A program made the position numbers and the translations under genes. Of a stretch of 54,107 nt of DNA, positions 23,399 to 35,499 are shown piece after piece (the stretch's first letter is position 1; every line of letters begins with the position of its first letter). The notes beneath the pieces are model-generated. The model had not been told where the DNA came from. It ran no database searches and saw only the letters and a list, made by a program, of their open reading frames with translations. The stretch comes from Chara braunii (taxonomy: Eukaryota; Streptophyta; Charophyceae; Charales; Characeae), in contig BFEA01000167.1 of NCBI GenBank assembly GCA_003427395.1, forward strand, positions 1,300,859 through 1,354,965, read 5' to 3'.

Positions 23399-24078
23399 TC
23401 AAACCCTTGCGCAAAATGCGTACCCAGTCCAGGGGGATTGCAAAGAATCAAAGACCATCTGTTCTAGGTTCCTTTCTATGTTGTCACAGTGTTTCAGCAA
23501 CGTCCTCAGCCGTGGCATTGTTTTCCAGTCTTTGTTTTCTAATTCCCAGATGTCTTTAACTCTAATTATGCCTTTCTTAACCCAACTGTTCCAGGGGGAG
23601 TCCGAACTGCAGCATATCCTTCCGTTTTGGTGCGTGATATTTCTGTTCCCAAATAGGGGTTGTCTAACCACCTCCTCCCACCTACTTGGCCCGGGTTTAT
23701 CTGGTAATGAGAGTTGGTGCCAAACTCTTAGGCAGCGGATCCATAAATCGTCTTTGGCAACGTCGCCACGGACTGCACCCCGGCTCGAGCTCTGGTCAGT
23801 ATGGGAGCGTCATGGTATAAACCGAAAGTGGTATTCCAACCAGGTCAGGGGGTTTGCGGTGCTTGTGGGGCCAGTCGAGCGATCTATTCCAGCGCCAGGG
23901 CGTACCAAGGAAGGTCCTGTGTGAGCACCAACCTCTTAATCCATTGTACCATTAGCGCTGTGGTCTGATAACCGGGATCCAAAATCCCCAAGCCCCCTTT
24001 ATCTTTAGGTTGGATAACCGATAGCCAGGCCACCCTGTTGATAACGTTCGACAACTCGTTGTTGCCTCTCCACAGCAA
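23399..24078 (-). pseudogene. LINE-A region between RT and the zinc-binding domain
   Basis: Two frame pieces are recognisable. 24078-23884 has MLWRGNNELSNVINRVAWL then QPKDKGGLGILDP, the plant LINE motif in which a W-x-G-rich segment precedes VAW and KxxGGLGI. 23671-23399 has a Trp- and Lys-rich segment (WVKKGIIRVKDIWE). LINE-B carries the first motif in the same place (34770-34870). Stops and frame changes separate the pieces. Confidence 0.75.
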
Positions 24079-24166
24079 GGTTGTTATTTGTCACTTGAGC
24101 GACCGCACTGCATCCTTGCTAAGTGCCCATACTGCCGATTTGTACCATAGAGCAGCTAACACAATG

Positions 24167-24762
24167 CTATTGATCACTAACTCCCTGCCAATCATGAAGG
24201 TATGTTGACCGTTCCAGTGCACCATCGCTCAACGCAGGTCTACCTGTTGCTGTTAACATAATTCTCAGTACTCTCACCAGGGCCGATTCTAGGAGCCATT
24301 TAACCGGGGGCAGCTCCGGGGCGCGCACCCCTTGGTGGTGAATCCACCACCCCAGGGTTTTGTTACCCCAATTGACTGTCATGTCTGAGACTGTTGTGAA
24401 CCTGTCAAAGAGTCGTCTGATTTTTTCCATGTTTTCGATGGTGGCGTCCACCATGAGCGTCAGATCATCCGCAAACATCGAGCAAATAAGGATTGCTTCT
24501 TCAGGGATGGCCGAGATCTGCAACTTCGTTAGATCCTTGTTTGCATGGAGGTTCGCTGCCAACGCCTCTATCATATTTACAAAAAGAAAGGGTGTTATAG
24601 GATCGCCTTGGACTGACCGTTGCTGTGAAAATGACGATATTGATCTGCCATTCACTTGGACACTTGTGGTTGCGTTGCGGTGCAGAATTTCGGTTCAGCG
24701 GCGGAACACCGGACCTATATTCATTTTTTTCATGCAACTATCCAAAAACAGTCAGTCGACGT
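24167..24762 (-). pseudogene. LINE-A reverse transcriptase, C-terminal half of the palm
   Basis: The frame 24655-24167 contains the RT blocks SVQGDPITPFLF and the catalytic FADDLT (LINE form of YxDD), then a WGNKTLGWWIHH stretch also found in LINE-B as WSNKTQGWWIH. Upstream to 24762, coding continues with two frame disruptions and a TGA where LINE-B has Trp (DW). At 24762 the sequence is cut by GYP-2. The preceding residues, ending FEKVYDHV, lie at 39581. Confidence 0.85.
24759..24762. repeat. ACGT target-site duplication, left copy (right copy 39581-39584)
   Basis: ACGT precedes the TGTCGG start of GYP-2 and follows its CGACA end. Removing GYP-2 and one ACGT joins the two LINE-A halves in the correct RT reading frame. 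This is strong internal support that both boundaries are correct. Confidence 0.85.
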
Positions 24763-27327
24763 TGTCGGTGCGAATACCCTTACAAGGGTATCCGCCCTGG
24801 TTTTTACAAGCAGCAGAAAATCAATTTGATTTTAAGTTTAAGCATACCGCGCAAGATGCAGCGGTGTCTGTGGTTTACGTTGATTTGAATGGTTGACCAG
24901 AGTAGCGAGTGTGTGGGTGCACAGACTGAAGGCGCGTATGATCTCTCTGCCTTTTTGATGATTGTGAAAAGCAGCGTTGGTCGCCGGCCAGATTTTTATT
25001 ATTGATTAGGTTAAAAAAAAAAAAGGGTTTTGTCTTTCCTTTGGCACGTTTGACTGCGACGTGTGCACGCAAAGGTGACCAAGCGATAGACCTTGGTCTG
25101 TGGTACGGCGTGTGTAGTGGCCGCGCCGTAGTTTAAGTTAACCGGCATGGATGTCTAGCGGCCGTGGGGGGCAGATACAGGCTGAGGTGTGGCGCATGGG
25201 CGTTTAGGCAGCCTGCGCACTACGCAGCACCGGTTCATATGGAGTCTCGCACAGATTGGTCTCGGACTTGGACCTAGCCCTATGGGTTATGACATTGGAT
25301 TATTACTAAGGAGATACGGGGATCGAAGCTAGCAGCGGAGCATCGCGGAGGGAGCCAAGGGGTCGAGGGTCCTGTGGGGCTATCCCCCTTGGTTTTATCA
25401 ATTAGGCCGGCTGCGGGCCCGATTCGGTGGGACAGAAGGAACCTAGGTAGTTCCTTCTCTCCCCGACCCCTTTTCGGTGTTTACATCCATTTCTCCCAAT
25501 TTTATTCCTATTTTTTGGCCCCGCTGTTGCCTTTGGGACCCGGTACCAGTTCTGAGACCCGCAATCTTAACGACGGGGCAACTTAATTATCTATAATTTT
25601 GCCATGAGAAGTTGGATGTAAGTATGCCGTAAGGGCCCAGGAAGGGGGTGGGTTAAGCCTAAGCGGGTTGTGGCCAAAAGTGTTGAGGGAGGCTGCAGTT
25701 TGCGCTGCTGGCCATATGGCCCACCTGGCGCACACCTCGAGCTTCGCAGGAGGCCCATGCCCTCCCAAATTTTGAAGAATCATCGGAAGAAAGGTGTAGG
25801 TCGTACTTTATTTTGGGGTCCGAGTTCAGGGCGCGTGGGGGTTGTATTAACACCTTATGGCGTCCATATTAATGAGCACGGAGTAGTACCGACCACTGCT
25901 ATGCGAATCGTTCGCAAGTCGCGCGAAGGCGAGGCCAGAGGAAAATCTGGTGGAGGCGCACAACGATAATGACGGGCAAATCGGTCGTCGGACTTGGGTA
26001 TAGAGGCGAGAGACTAACCGGGTCGACTGGTAGTTGGTCCCCTTTAAAGTCCTACCGACCACGCTGCCGTATGGTCAAACGCAACAACTAGGAGAAACGT
26101 GATGCTGCGGGACCGGGGTGCTGTAACAACAGGCGCAGCAATGCTAACCCAACTGGTAAGGAGCGATGGGTCGCTGCGGAAGCAGCGCAACTATAGGCAC
26201 TCAGGCAACGAAGGAGTTAGGCAACGGGTGAGTCAGAGAGAAGCTGGTAGATAGCGAATGGAAGACAGGGCAGAGCGCCGTGGGTGAGGCAGAGTGACGG
26301 GGCGTTGAGACGAGATACAGTCGCAGAAAAGGGTGAATGCACCCGGACGCGCTCGACGACCAGTCCATATGTAAGTTGAGACGAGGTAAGAAGCTATGGC
26401 GGGGCAAAGATCACTGTTCTCGCTCATTCCTTGACGGAATCGGGCGATCTCGGAGTCGGGGTTTGTTGAGGAAACGAACCTGAATCGAGTGTTAGTTTTG
26501 ATGAGTTAGTAGTTTGAGAAGTTAGTAAGGAAAGTGTCACGTTGAGAGATGGCGGAGGTGGCCAATGGCAGAAACGGGACGAGAAAGAACTCACTCGATT
26601 CTCTATAGAATTGAGCGAGTGAAGATACTAGAGGGGGGGGGTTAGACGGGGCGAATTCATATGTGAGGTTAGTCTGAGTAGAGAATTAGTGTAGAGAGAG
26701 GTTAGTGGAAAAAAGTCAGGCGAAGTTATGGTGGGGATGAGCGTGAGAGGGATGAAAAAGAAAGTATCTCGGTCGTTCCTTGATCGATCCGGGCAAACGA
26801 AGTGGCGAATTGGGGGTTTCCGGGCCTGGCGACCCCGATTCCGGAGTCATAATTAGTAGAAAACTAGTAGAGAGGAAGTTAGTACGAAAAACGGGTGCAG
26901 GGACAGTCGGGAAGTAGCTATGCCGGAGGAGAGTGTCGTGTTCCACTCGCGTCTTAGTGAAAACGAAGGGTGGAGGAGATGTAGGTAGAGGTTTTAATGG
27001 TGGGCGAGCCCGGCTGTGAGGTCGGATCTCAGGATTAACGATTGGGGGTTGCGTTGCAAGCAGTAGAAGTTGCGCCTGGGGAAAGAGGCTTCGAGGTGCT
27101 AATGCACCTAGCCAAGATATAGCGGAAAGTTCATTCGACGTTGCTCAACCTATCGATGAAAAACTCTCTCTCTCCCTCTCTCGTGTGCACCCTCACACGT
27201 GTAGTAGTGTGTATGTCCATATTCTAATAGTAGTTTCATCCAAGGTTGCCTATACCGTCGATCGAGGTAATATGAGGCCAGTCGTGGAGGTTGAAGGCTT
27301 GCCTATTGGTCGGTCGGTCTGAAGGGG

Positions 27328-27330
<3 letters not shown>

Positions 27331-27399
<69 letters not shown>
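27331..27399 (+). repeat. 69-base poly-G homopolymer
   Basis: An uninterrupted run of 69 G follows GAAGGGGGGA. Such a run could form G-quadruplexes. It could equally be a sequencing or gap-filling artefact. The open frames giving polyglycine or polyproline here are not genes. Confidence 0.95.
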
Positions 27400-29679
27400 C
27401 TCGTTTTGCCCCTGATAGAGCTGGAGTAACTCTCACGTGCAGGAACCCTGGACTGTTACTGCCCTTGCTGCGGCTATAAGTTGTTGTAAAGTGAGGGAGA
27501 GAACAGAGCCAGGTGATGACGGAGGTTTGTCGGAGTGACTCCCGCACTCAGTGGGTGGTAGGAGCCGGCAGTCCGTCGGGGTCAATCGTGGAGTGAGTGG
27601 GTTATGTGCGGGTTTACTCCGTGTTGGATGTACGAATGTCTTTGTCTGCGCTCCGCCGTAGCCCTGCCGACTGTACCCTGTAAGCGTCGCAGGAGGTTCT
27701 TTGCAGATTGATGTGCTCGTTGTGCGGAGTGACCGTGTTGTTGGTGTTGCTTTGCTCTTCACTGATTTGCTGCTGAGTTGTGCATCCTCTGGTCGTGCCT
27801 CTCGTATCTGCCACTTGTCGGCCCTGTAGGTTAGTTGCCTTGCTGCTGGTGATTTGCGCCTGCGAAACCAGCTGGTCCTCTCACGCTGTCGTCCCTCACA
27901 ATTGTTGATGCCTTGCTATAAGGCGATTAGGACTATGCCTTTTTAGCCACGTCTTGCACTTTGAGGTCACGGTCGGTAAGCCATGCATTCTACTGGGTGA
28001 AAACTAACAGTGGGTCATAACAAGGAGAAAGTCGGAGGAGGGGAACATGTCGTCAGGCCATGCACTGTTATTGGGTTGCAGGAACAAGAGTGAGGAAGCG
28101 GGCAATAAGGTGGCTAGCTTACTTACCGGAGGGAGTAGAGCCCAACCCGTTGAGCAGACCTGCTGCAGGCCTGTCACTGGAATGGTAGCTCTGTATGGTG
28201 ACCAATGTGTTATCCAACCCATCAACCTGTGCGGCAGCAGGCCAGCTGCGGATTGCAAACCTACCTTTGGAACGCTGTCGTTCGTGAGTTGTTATGATCG
28301 AGGTACCGCCACCGGGTTGTTCAAACATCATACCTGCTCTTGGTGATGAAAGTCAGCAGCTCTGTGCACTTCATCTAGCTGTTACGGGTGTCACTGGAAG
28401 ACATTGCCAGTCCGTAAGCTACTACGAGCTGTGTGGTGGTAGTCTGAGTACCGGCCTGCCTGGCAACTATGCTTAAGTTGGGGCTAGTGCAGTGTCGGTT
28501 GGGCGATTTGTGAGTCAGGCCATAGCCACTGGTTGACTACGACTGGTTCTATGCGCAACAGCTGTTTGGCCACGCTTTGATTCCGGAAGCAGGAATTGCT
28601 AGAGTGATCGAGGGTGATCGAGCTGCTGTTGTGAGCAACTGACCGATGTGGAGTGTGCAATGCACACAAGGGTTGCGTGGCCGGTATCTGTATATACTCC
28701 GCGCACTACATGACTAGTTGGACTGTGTTTGCTGCATACTACGGTGCGGGAGAGACAGAACACTGTGCTTTTGCTCTACAGCCCGTGTCTTGGACTTATG
28801 GTTGTGCGTTTTCAGTCATGAAGTTGCGGAGTGACCGCGATTACTGATGGAGAGGCTATCGCTGCGAGTTGGGGGGGTCGTCTGAGAGGCAACGATCGCC
28901 AGTCTGATTTTTGTTTGACCAAGTTGCAGGGCCCTGAGGCGCATGAAGATAACAAGGCCCTCTCCCGCGAGTCTGAGAGCACCCCTCTTGTATCTGAGAG
29001 TCTCAAACATTCTTTTTTTGCCCTTCTACTTCTAAGTCTAGTCTGTTGGTTTTGAGAGGAAGGCGGTTGGCGAGATTGCAACCCGTAGAACCGCAACAAG
29101 ACTCTGTGGGGACTTAGCCCACCGATTGCGGGAGCTTTGCCGGAACTCAGGAGGAGTTCTGGAGGCAGGGAACTAAGAGGTAATAATTGCTTCCGCTCTA
29201 TAAACCCAGTTATAGCCCTTATCTGTATTCTTTGATTATACTTTGACTGAATATACTGCATGCCCCTTTACTTTGACTTTCAGGACAGAACTAGACTAAG
29301 TAAAGGAATGTATGCACAATGTCAGTTTCAGTTTTAGTGTTTGACTGAAAGGAGATCGCGGGATTGCATCCGAGGGAAGGATGGGAGAAAGGCAGTATTG
29401 CATGTGTCTGACCGGGTCAACCAAAGGCTGTGCCAGTTCCATAAGTTTGGGAAGGCCCACTACAGGGAGGACAAGAATCGTCGGGGTTCTGAGTTCAAGC
29501 ACAAGTCAAGGAAGAAGCATCGAGCGACTGAAGAGAGCGTCCTTCATGAGTGAAGTGCTTCCTCGAGCCTGACAACTTTCCCTACACTTTTCCCATCCTC
29601 TTCGTCACCAGCCAGTCCATCAAATTTATCTCATACATATACATAATACATAATTTATAATTGTTTTTTATTGTTTTCA

Positions 29680-31998
29680 CAAAACAAAATGACAAGGACA
29701 GTTCGGCATCAGAGATCTCACAGGCATGTTGATTCTATGTTGATGTTTCGTGGGGCAATGCGGCAATTGGCAGCAAAACAATTGCACACGCCTATCAGAA
29801 TGTCGATACAAAGCGGGCTGAAAAGCAACTTTTACAATCAGCAGCTTGTGATTGCTCTGATGACGAGGTCCTCACAGAAGAGGAAAAATTGCAGAGAGTC
29901 AAAAAAATTTTGGCCCTAAAGAACCGCAGAACAGATACGAAAGGGGAAAGAAGGAACAAAGAGGTGGTGAGCACTCACGGATCTTCGATGATCTCTCTTT
30001 TATCAACCAACGTGGGTGTGGAGGGAAAGGCGAATTTGGGGATGGGAAGTAAAATGACGAAGAATCCCCTTTTCACAGGAGAAATAATTAATCCTCTAAC
30101 AATGAAGGGGAATGATGATCTGAGTCTTGCATGTCATGTCGAAGAGATTTCCTCGGTAGATAATGACGACTTTCCTCCTCTCCAGAGTTCAGGGCAAAAA
30201 GAGGAATGGGTGAAGGGGGAGAAAGACTAATTGAAGGATTGAATGATGGAAAGGGGAATGAGGAACGGGATGGGGAAAAAAGAGAAACACAAGGAGGAGG
30301 GAGTGGAAGGAAGGAAGGGAGGGAGACCGAAAGGGAGAAAGAAGGGGGAGGGGAAAGAAGAGGGGGGAACTCGACAGAGGAGGAAAGACAGGAGATGGGA
30401 AGAGCAAAAGGAAAAGAAGTGGCCTCAACTTCGACTGCTACTTCCTGGCTTCATAAAACAAAGGGTCCTTTCCAAACGAAATCGTTGGAAGTAAAGAGAC
30501 AGGGGCCGCAGGCGCAATCATTACTCATCCCCCTGGCAAATGTACCTACTGTCAGGGCCTTCTTTCTTTCAAAATTTATCAGTCCCTCAGAAAAGAGGGT
30601 GGTAGATAATGGGGGGAAGAAGTCCATGATTAAAATGTACCCTGCGCAGAAAGTGGAAAGGGATCTGATATATCAATCCCATGCCAATAATTGGGTTTTC
30701 TATGATGACGCAGCGTACAAATCAGTAAATGAAAAAATAAAATGGATTATCAAACGACTTATGCATTTGAAAGGGAGTATTGAAGCGGTAAATGAAGATT
30801 TTTTAATTCAACCGGTCTCATATACTACTTTTACAGTTTTAAGTGTTTACACAGCTGACAAGACTCAAATTGATAGATGGAAAAAGCTACGTTGTGATAG
30901 GTCAGAGGTCCGCATTTATCCTTGGTCTCCTCAAAAGCAAGGCCCGGATGATAGACGAAGGCAAATGATGAAGGAAAATTTCTGGGTGGAATTTCGCCAT
31001 ATTCCGATTGAAATTCACGGGGCGTTTTTGCATCACTTTGGGGAAAACCATGATATTGTGGATTTTATTGACCCTCTACCAGCGTATGCTGCAAAGAGGG
31101 ATGATTATTTGATGATCGCAATTAATCATCCCTCTAATATCCCTTTCAATATTGACGACGTGATTCCCTACAGAGTAGGGGGGCGANAGTATTATATTCA
31201 CACTTCACACAAACTGCGTCCGTGGTGCTTTCGCTGTAAAGCTTACGGGCATCTCTATTTGGATCCATCGTGTGAACATAACCCTGCACGCAGACAAAAA
31301 TCAANGGGGAGANTGATTAGGGATCCATTTAANTCTAATCTGTGGAGGANAGTANACTCTGGGCATGAAGGATGGGTGTTTGTGGAAAACCCAGGCAAGG
31401 GTCAGGGTCCCAGAGGGTGGACGTGGGAAAGGCAGGGAGAACCGCACTGGGAATCTAAACCCCCAGACAACTGGTCCCCACCGGCCTCGGCACCCCCTGT
31501 ACAACAACAGCAAACAACACAGAAATCCGNGGAAAATAATGCGGGATCTCAGAAAGGTGTACAGGTACCCCAGAAGCCGAAGTCTGATCAGAGTCCTACA
31601 TCACAAAATGATCAAGGTCCTGAACGGGCAGTAAACGGAATGGGAAGTGGGAGCTTTGTCTCTCCCCGATAGGACAAGACCAGTATGGGGGCGTCACGTT
31701 AAGGGGATGGACAACATATACAGAGTATCAGACAACGAACGACCGAATGTTCAAAAAAGATTTACAAGATTTCTTATCCAAACACTATGACCCGGGTCCA
31801 CAGGCCATTCTCATGGAAGTTGGGGACAAAGCTCTGATGACTAAGAGAGATGTCTTTGTCCGCTTTGAGGAACACAAGGAAGCAGGCCTTAAGTGGTATT
31901 CTCATACTACCCTCTTGGATCTGCAATGCCTTAAGGTCAAGGCCAATTCTGTATGGTCGGTAGCTGATGTGGCATCCTTTTGCTGTTCCATTCTTTGA
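29680..31998 (+). pseudogene. LINE-B ORF1, zinc-knuckle nucleic-acid-binding protein
   Basis: Coding starts near 29690. It shifts frame before about 29740, runs to 30230 (TEEEKLQRVKKILALKNRR, acidic SSVDNDDFPPL), then changes frame into 30206-31672. That frame has a Glu/Arg/Gly-rich low-complexity part, a globular middle typical of plant LINE ORF1 (WVFYDDAAYKSVNEKI; FWVEFRHIPIEIHG), and a knuckle CFRCKAYGHLYLDPSC at about 31224-31272. The knuckle spacing is C-x2-C-x4-H-x6-C, two residues longer than the usual last gap. A Pro/Gln-rich tail follows. Coding resumes after a frameshift near 31660 (LRGWTTYTEYQTTNDR) and stops at 31998. It would coat LINE RNA. Confidence 0.75.
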
Positions 31999-32111
31999 AG
32001 AGGAATTCTCCTCTCCTCTTCCGATTTTGACAAGGGAGCTTGGAATAGACTATAGAAAGAAGGAAAGATAAATTTTTGATATTTTGATAAATATTTTGAT
32101 CATATCACTTA

Positions 32112-35100
32112 TGGAGGCTCTTCATGCTTTTTATGGTAGAAATCCAGNATGGCACCNTGCTACACAGGCAGCAGATCTGGATATCAGATCGCTCAATGTA
32201 AACGGACTAGCCACGACTGATGGGGAAAAGAGAAGAGCCTTGATGGAACAACTGAAAGGAGTAGGGGGACGTATGTGGCTTGACCTTATTTGTATCCAAG
32301 AGACGCATCTTACGGAAGCTCCTATTCATGTGAGAGCCCATAATTTGGTTTGGCCATATACTAAGTACTACTCACCATCTCAACGCAGTGGTTCGAGGGG
32401 AGTGGCCATTTGGATTCCGCCGGAATCAAGAGTGGAAATCATACAATGGTCAGATGATAAAAGTCATGGTAGATGGGTGTCTGCGTTAATCATGGTAGAA
32501 CTAAAAGTCATATGTGTAATAAATGTGTATGAATGAAATGATGTTCAAGAAAGAGTGAATTTCTTCCAGGAAATTAGATCTCAGATGCCAGCATGTATTC
32601 CGATTATCATGGCAGAAGATTTCAATGTTGCTCCAGACAGATGGTTAGATCGTTGGAAAATACCTAATCCATGTCCACCATATGTAGAAATAGATGAAAT
32701 AATAATTAACTCCCTATGTGAAAATCAACGATTATTTGATACCAATAGAAGGATTTTTCCACAGGAGAAATTATTTACTTGTATTAGAAATAGTGGAACC
32801 CCATCTCAAACGCGCTCCAGAATTGATCTGATATTGATGTCTGATGATCTAGACAGATTCTTACTGTGGGCGACAATATTCCCACAAAGCCCTTGGTCGA
32901 GGGCCGATCATAAGATGTGTGTGACTCTCCTGTCTTTTTCAAAAAAGATAGACCAAGGGCGAGGTTTTTACAAACTAAACTCTTCTTTACTTAAACAGGG
33001 TGAATTTAAGCATTACATTAGAGATGTGTGGGCGTTTTGGCATTCGACTAAAGATAGGCATGATTCTTATGAGGAATGGTTTAATAATGGCTTAGCCTTT
33101 TTATCTAAGAAATGTAATGAGTTTTCGAAAATACAAGCCAAAAACAGATATCAACAAGAAATAAATGTACAAGAACAAATTCTAAATTACGAATTATCAC
33201 ATTATTCTGATGATGACCCTCCTCTTTCTGATATTCAGGACCTCAAAAAACAATTACTTTCCTTTGCTCAACATCGTTGGCAAGGTCATTTGATTAGAGG
33301 CAAACTTACTAAATTTGTGACAGAAGGACAAATGGATGCTACTTTCTTTGCTCTCGCTCGTACACGATCGAGACGCTCCTTAATAAATGGACTTACAGAT
33401 CCAAGTAGTACGGATCAACTTCTATCCTCATCCTCAGCAGGCAGTCTAAAAATAGCATATGATTTCTACAAAAATCTNTNCTCATCTTNCAAGGATCCTG
33501 AGGAAACAAAGGAAGATGATTTAGCAATAAACAGTTTCCTTCAGCCNATGACACAAGCACTCTCCCAGGAACAAAAAGATTTATTAGAAAGACCAATGGA
33601 AAAAGAGAAAATTTGGGCAGCATTACTACAGATGGAGGAAGGGAAAACTCGAGGAATTGATGGCTTGCCAAAAGAATTTTGGGAAATCATGTGNCCAACT
33701 TTTGNCTCTNATCTAATGAAATTCTTTAACTCAATCCATGAATCTGGAAAAATGGGGGAATTTGTGGGACAAGGAATCCTTACACTCATCCATAAAAAGG
33801 GGGATAAGACAAACATTAGAAACTACAGACTGATTACTCTATTAAGTGTGGTCTATAAAATGTTAGCTAAAGCTTTGGCTAATCGTCTGATCCCTGTGAT
33901 GGCGGACATTATTCATCCCTCTCAAACAGGATTTATCAATGGGAGACATATTCAAGACAACATATTACTCATTAATGAATTAATTAAACTATCAAGACAA
34001 TCAAAGAATAACGCTGCCTTTATTTTTATCGATTTTGAGAAAGCTTATGATCATGTGGATTGGAGATTTTTAGATGCTTGCTTAGTTAAAATGAATTTTG
34101 GACAAAACTTAAGGAAATGGGTACGTATCCTACATATGAATGCAACCACACACATTCTTATAAATGGGCTTCTTTCCCCGGAAATCAAACTACAACGGTC
34201 GGTCAGACAAGGAGATCCATTAACACCCTTCTTGTTCTTAATCATCATGGAAGCACGAGGGGCCAATTTGAGGGCAAATAGAAATATAAAAAAATTAAGT
34301 ATCTCTGGAATCCCTGAGGAAGTCATCCCAATCTCTTCAATGTTTGCTGACGATCTTACTGTTATCATGGATGCGACACAAGAGAATACGGTTGAAATCC
34401 AAGCGCTAATGAACAGGTTCGCACAAGTCTCAGACATGGTTGTCAACTGGAGCAATAAAACACAGGGCTGGTGGATCCACTCTGCAGGAGATAGGCCACC
34501 GGAACAACCAAGAGTGAAATGGCTACCTTTAGAAGCACCAGTGCGTGTCTTGGGGGTCTCCCTAACCGCAGTCGGGAAACCCACCACTCATAATGAGTGG
34601 GTAACTAAACCAGCTATTGACAAGATGAATTTATGAAAAAATAAGTATACTTCAGTATTTGGGAGGACTCTTATTATTAACAATGTCATATTGGCTTCAA
34701 TATGGTATAAAACGGAGTTGTGGTCGTTGAGTAAAATAAGCACTAAAGTGTTGCAGAGGCAGATCACAGACTTTCTGTGGAGGGGTAATCATGATTTGGA
34801 CAAGGTTATCCCTAGAGTGGCTTGGAGATATCTGTGCCAACCCAAATCCAGAGGGGGCCTAGGGATTCTAAACCCTACCCTTCAGTCGCAGGCTTTAGCT
34901 TTACAATGGATAAAAAAGTTCATCTTGTCTACTGATTTATCATGGCAACCAATGGCCTTAGAACAAATTAGAAGATTAACACCCAGGCAAGTGAAGATAC
35001 TCATCCTCTTTCCTGGATTGAAGATCGATTTTGGACTATCCCTAGAGTGTTGATGGGAAGAAGAGGTTCAGGGGATAGACTGAATCTTGAGTTAAAGATG

Positions 35101-35188
35101 ATCGATTCAGTTATATGCTACCTCAAAAGACTAAGTGCTGACAATTATATAAAGTTAGGATATTTAAACAGTTCAGGGCGACTAGGGT
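32112..35188 (+). pseudogene. LINE-B ORF2: endonuclease and reverse transcriptase
   Basis: The AP-type endonuclease shows SLNVNGLA, LICIQETHL (catalytic Glu), AEDFNVAPD (Gly of the usual GDFN is Glu), SRIDLILMS and ADHKMC (catalytic Asp-His). RT shows KKGDKTNIRNYRLITLLSV, GFINGRHIQDN, FIDFEKAYDHVDW, SVRQGDPLTPFLF and FADDLTV at about 34342. LINE-B has two in-frame TGA stops: one at about 32533-32538, and one at 34634-34636 where Trp is expected (NL-stop-KNKYTS). A frameshift near 34990 follows, after which coding continues as WIEDRFWTIPRVLMGRR to a stop near 35188. The reading frame is otherwise intact, indicating a young element. The C-terminal zinc-binding domain is missing. Confidence 0.88.
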
Positions 35189-35499
35189 GACCTAGTCATA
35201 TGCTCAAAGAAGAGAAAAGTTGTGATGCCCTGTGTTTGTGTATACTCCATGGTTGAGCTAGACATGTTTCATAAATTTGGGTGGTCTAGCTTTATGCCCT
35301 ATGTAAGTTGGGTATAACGGGATAAATCATTGTGAGACTATGAACTATTGTTTGATAAGTTGACTTTTGGGAGGTGAGAGTACTTACTTCTGTGGTTCGG
35401 CCTGCATGACATTGAGTGTGACTACTACTTAATAGGTGTTTCAGTTGATAGGTAGTTGCTTTATTTGCTCGCCACGTGCTAGTGTCATAGGAGTTAGTT

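Larger units (their letters stand above)
21966..24762 (-). mobile_element. LINE-A, 3' portion (RT end, zinc-binding domain, tail)
   Basis: This is the downstream half of a non-LTR retrotransposon on the minus strand. Going leftward there is the RT palm, thumb and linker, an RT-type zinc-binding domain, then about 700 bp of tail (22765-21966) with no clear frame. It ends at the GYP-1 LTR boundary, so its true 3' end may lie beyond GYP-1. The right edge at 24762 is the insertion point of GYP-2, and the sequence continues in register at 39581. Confidence 0.85.
29600..35190 (+). mobile_element. LINE-B, non-LTR retrotransposon lacking its 3' end
   Basis: ORF1 (about 29680-31998) is followed by ORF2 (32112-35188) with endonuclease and RT, in the same clade as LINE-A by shared motifs. 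The 5' edge is not sharply defined; 29220-29680 could be its 5' untranslated region. The zinc-binding domain, 3' tail and poly-A are missing, and no target duplication was found. Loss of the 3' end is unusual because LINEs are normally truncated at the 5' end, so a later deletion or rearrangement at about 35190 is likely. Single N bases cluster between 31187 and 33710. Confidence 0.8.

Noticed and set aside
25670-25969. 99-residue plus-strand frame in the GYP-2 LTR
   Set aside because: No motif, no codon pattern and no homolog recognised; it lies in LTR sequence.
27236-27547. Polyproline/polyglycine frames
   Set aside because: Translation of the 69-G homopolymer.
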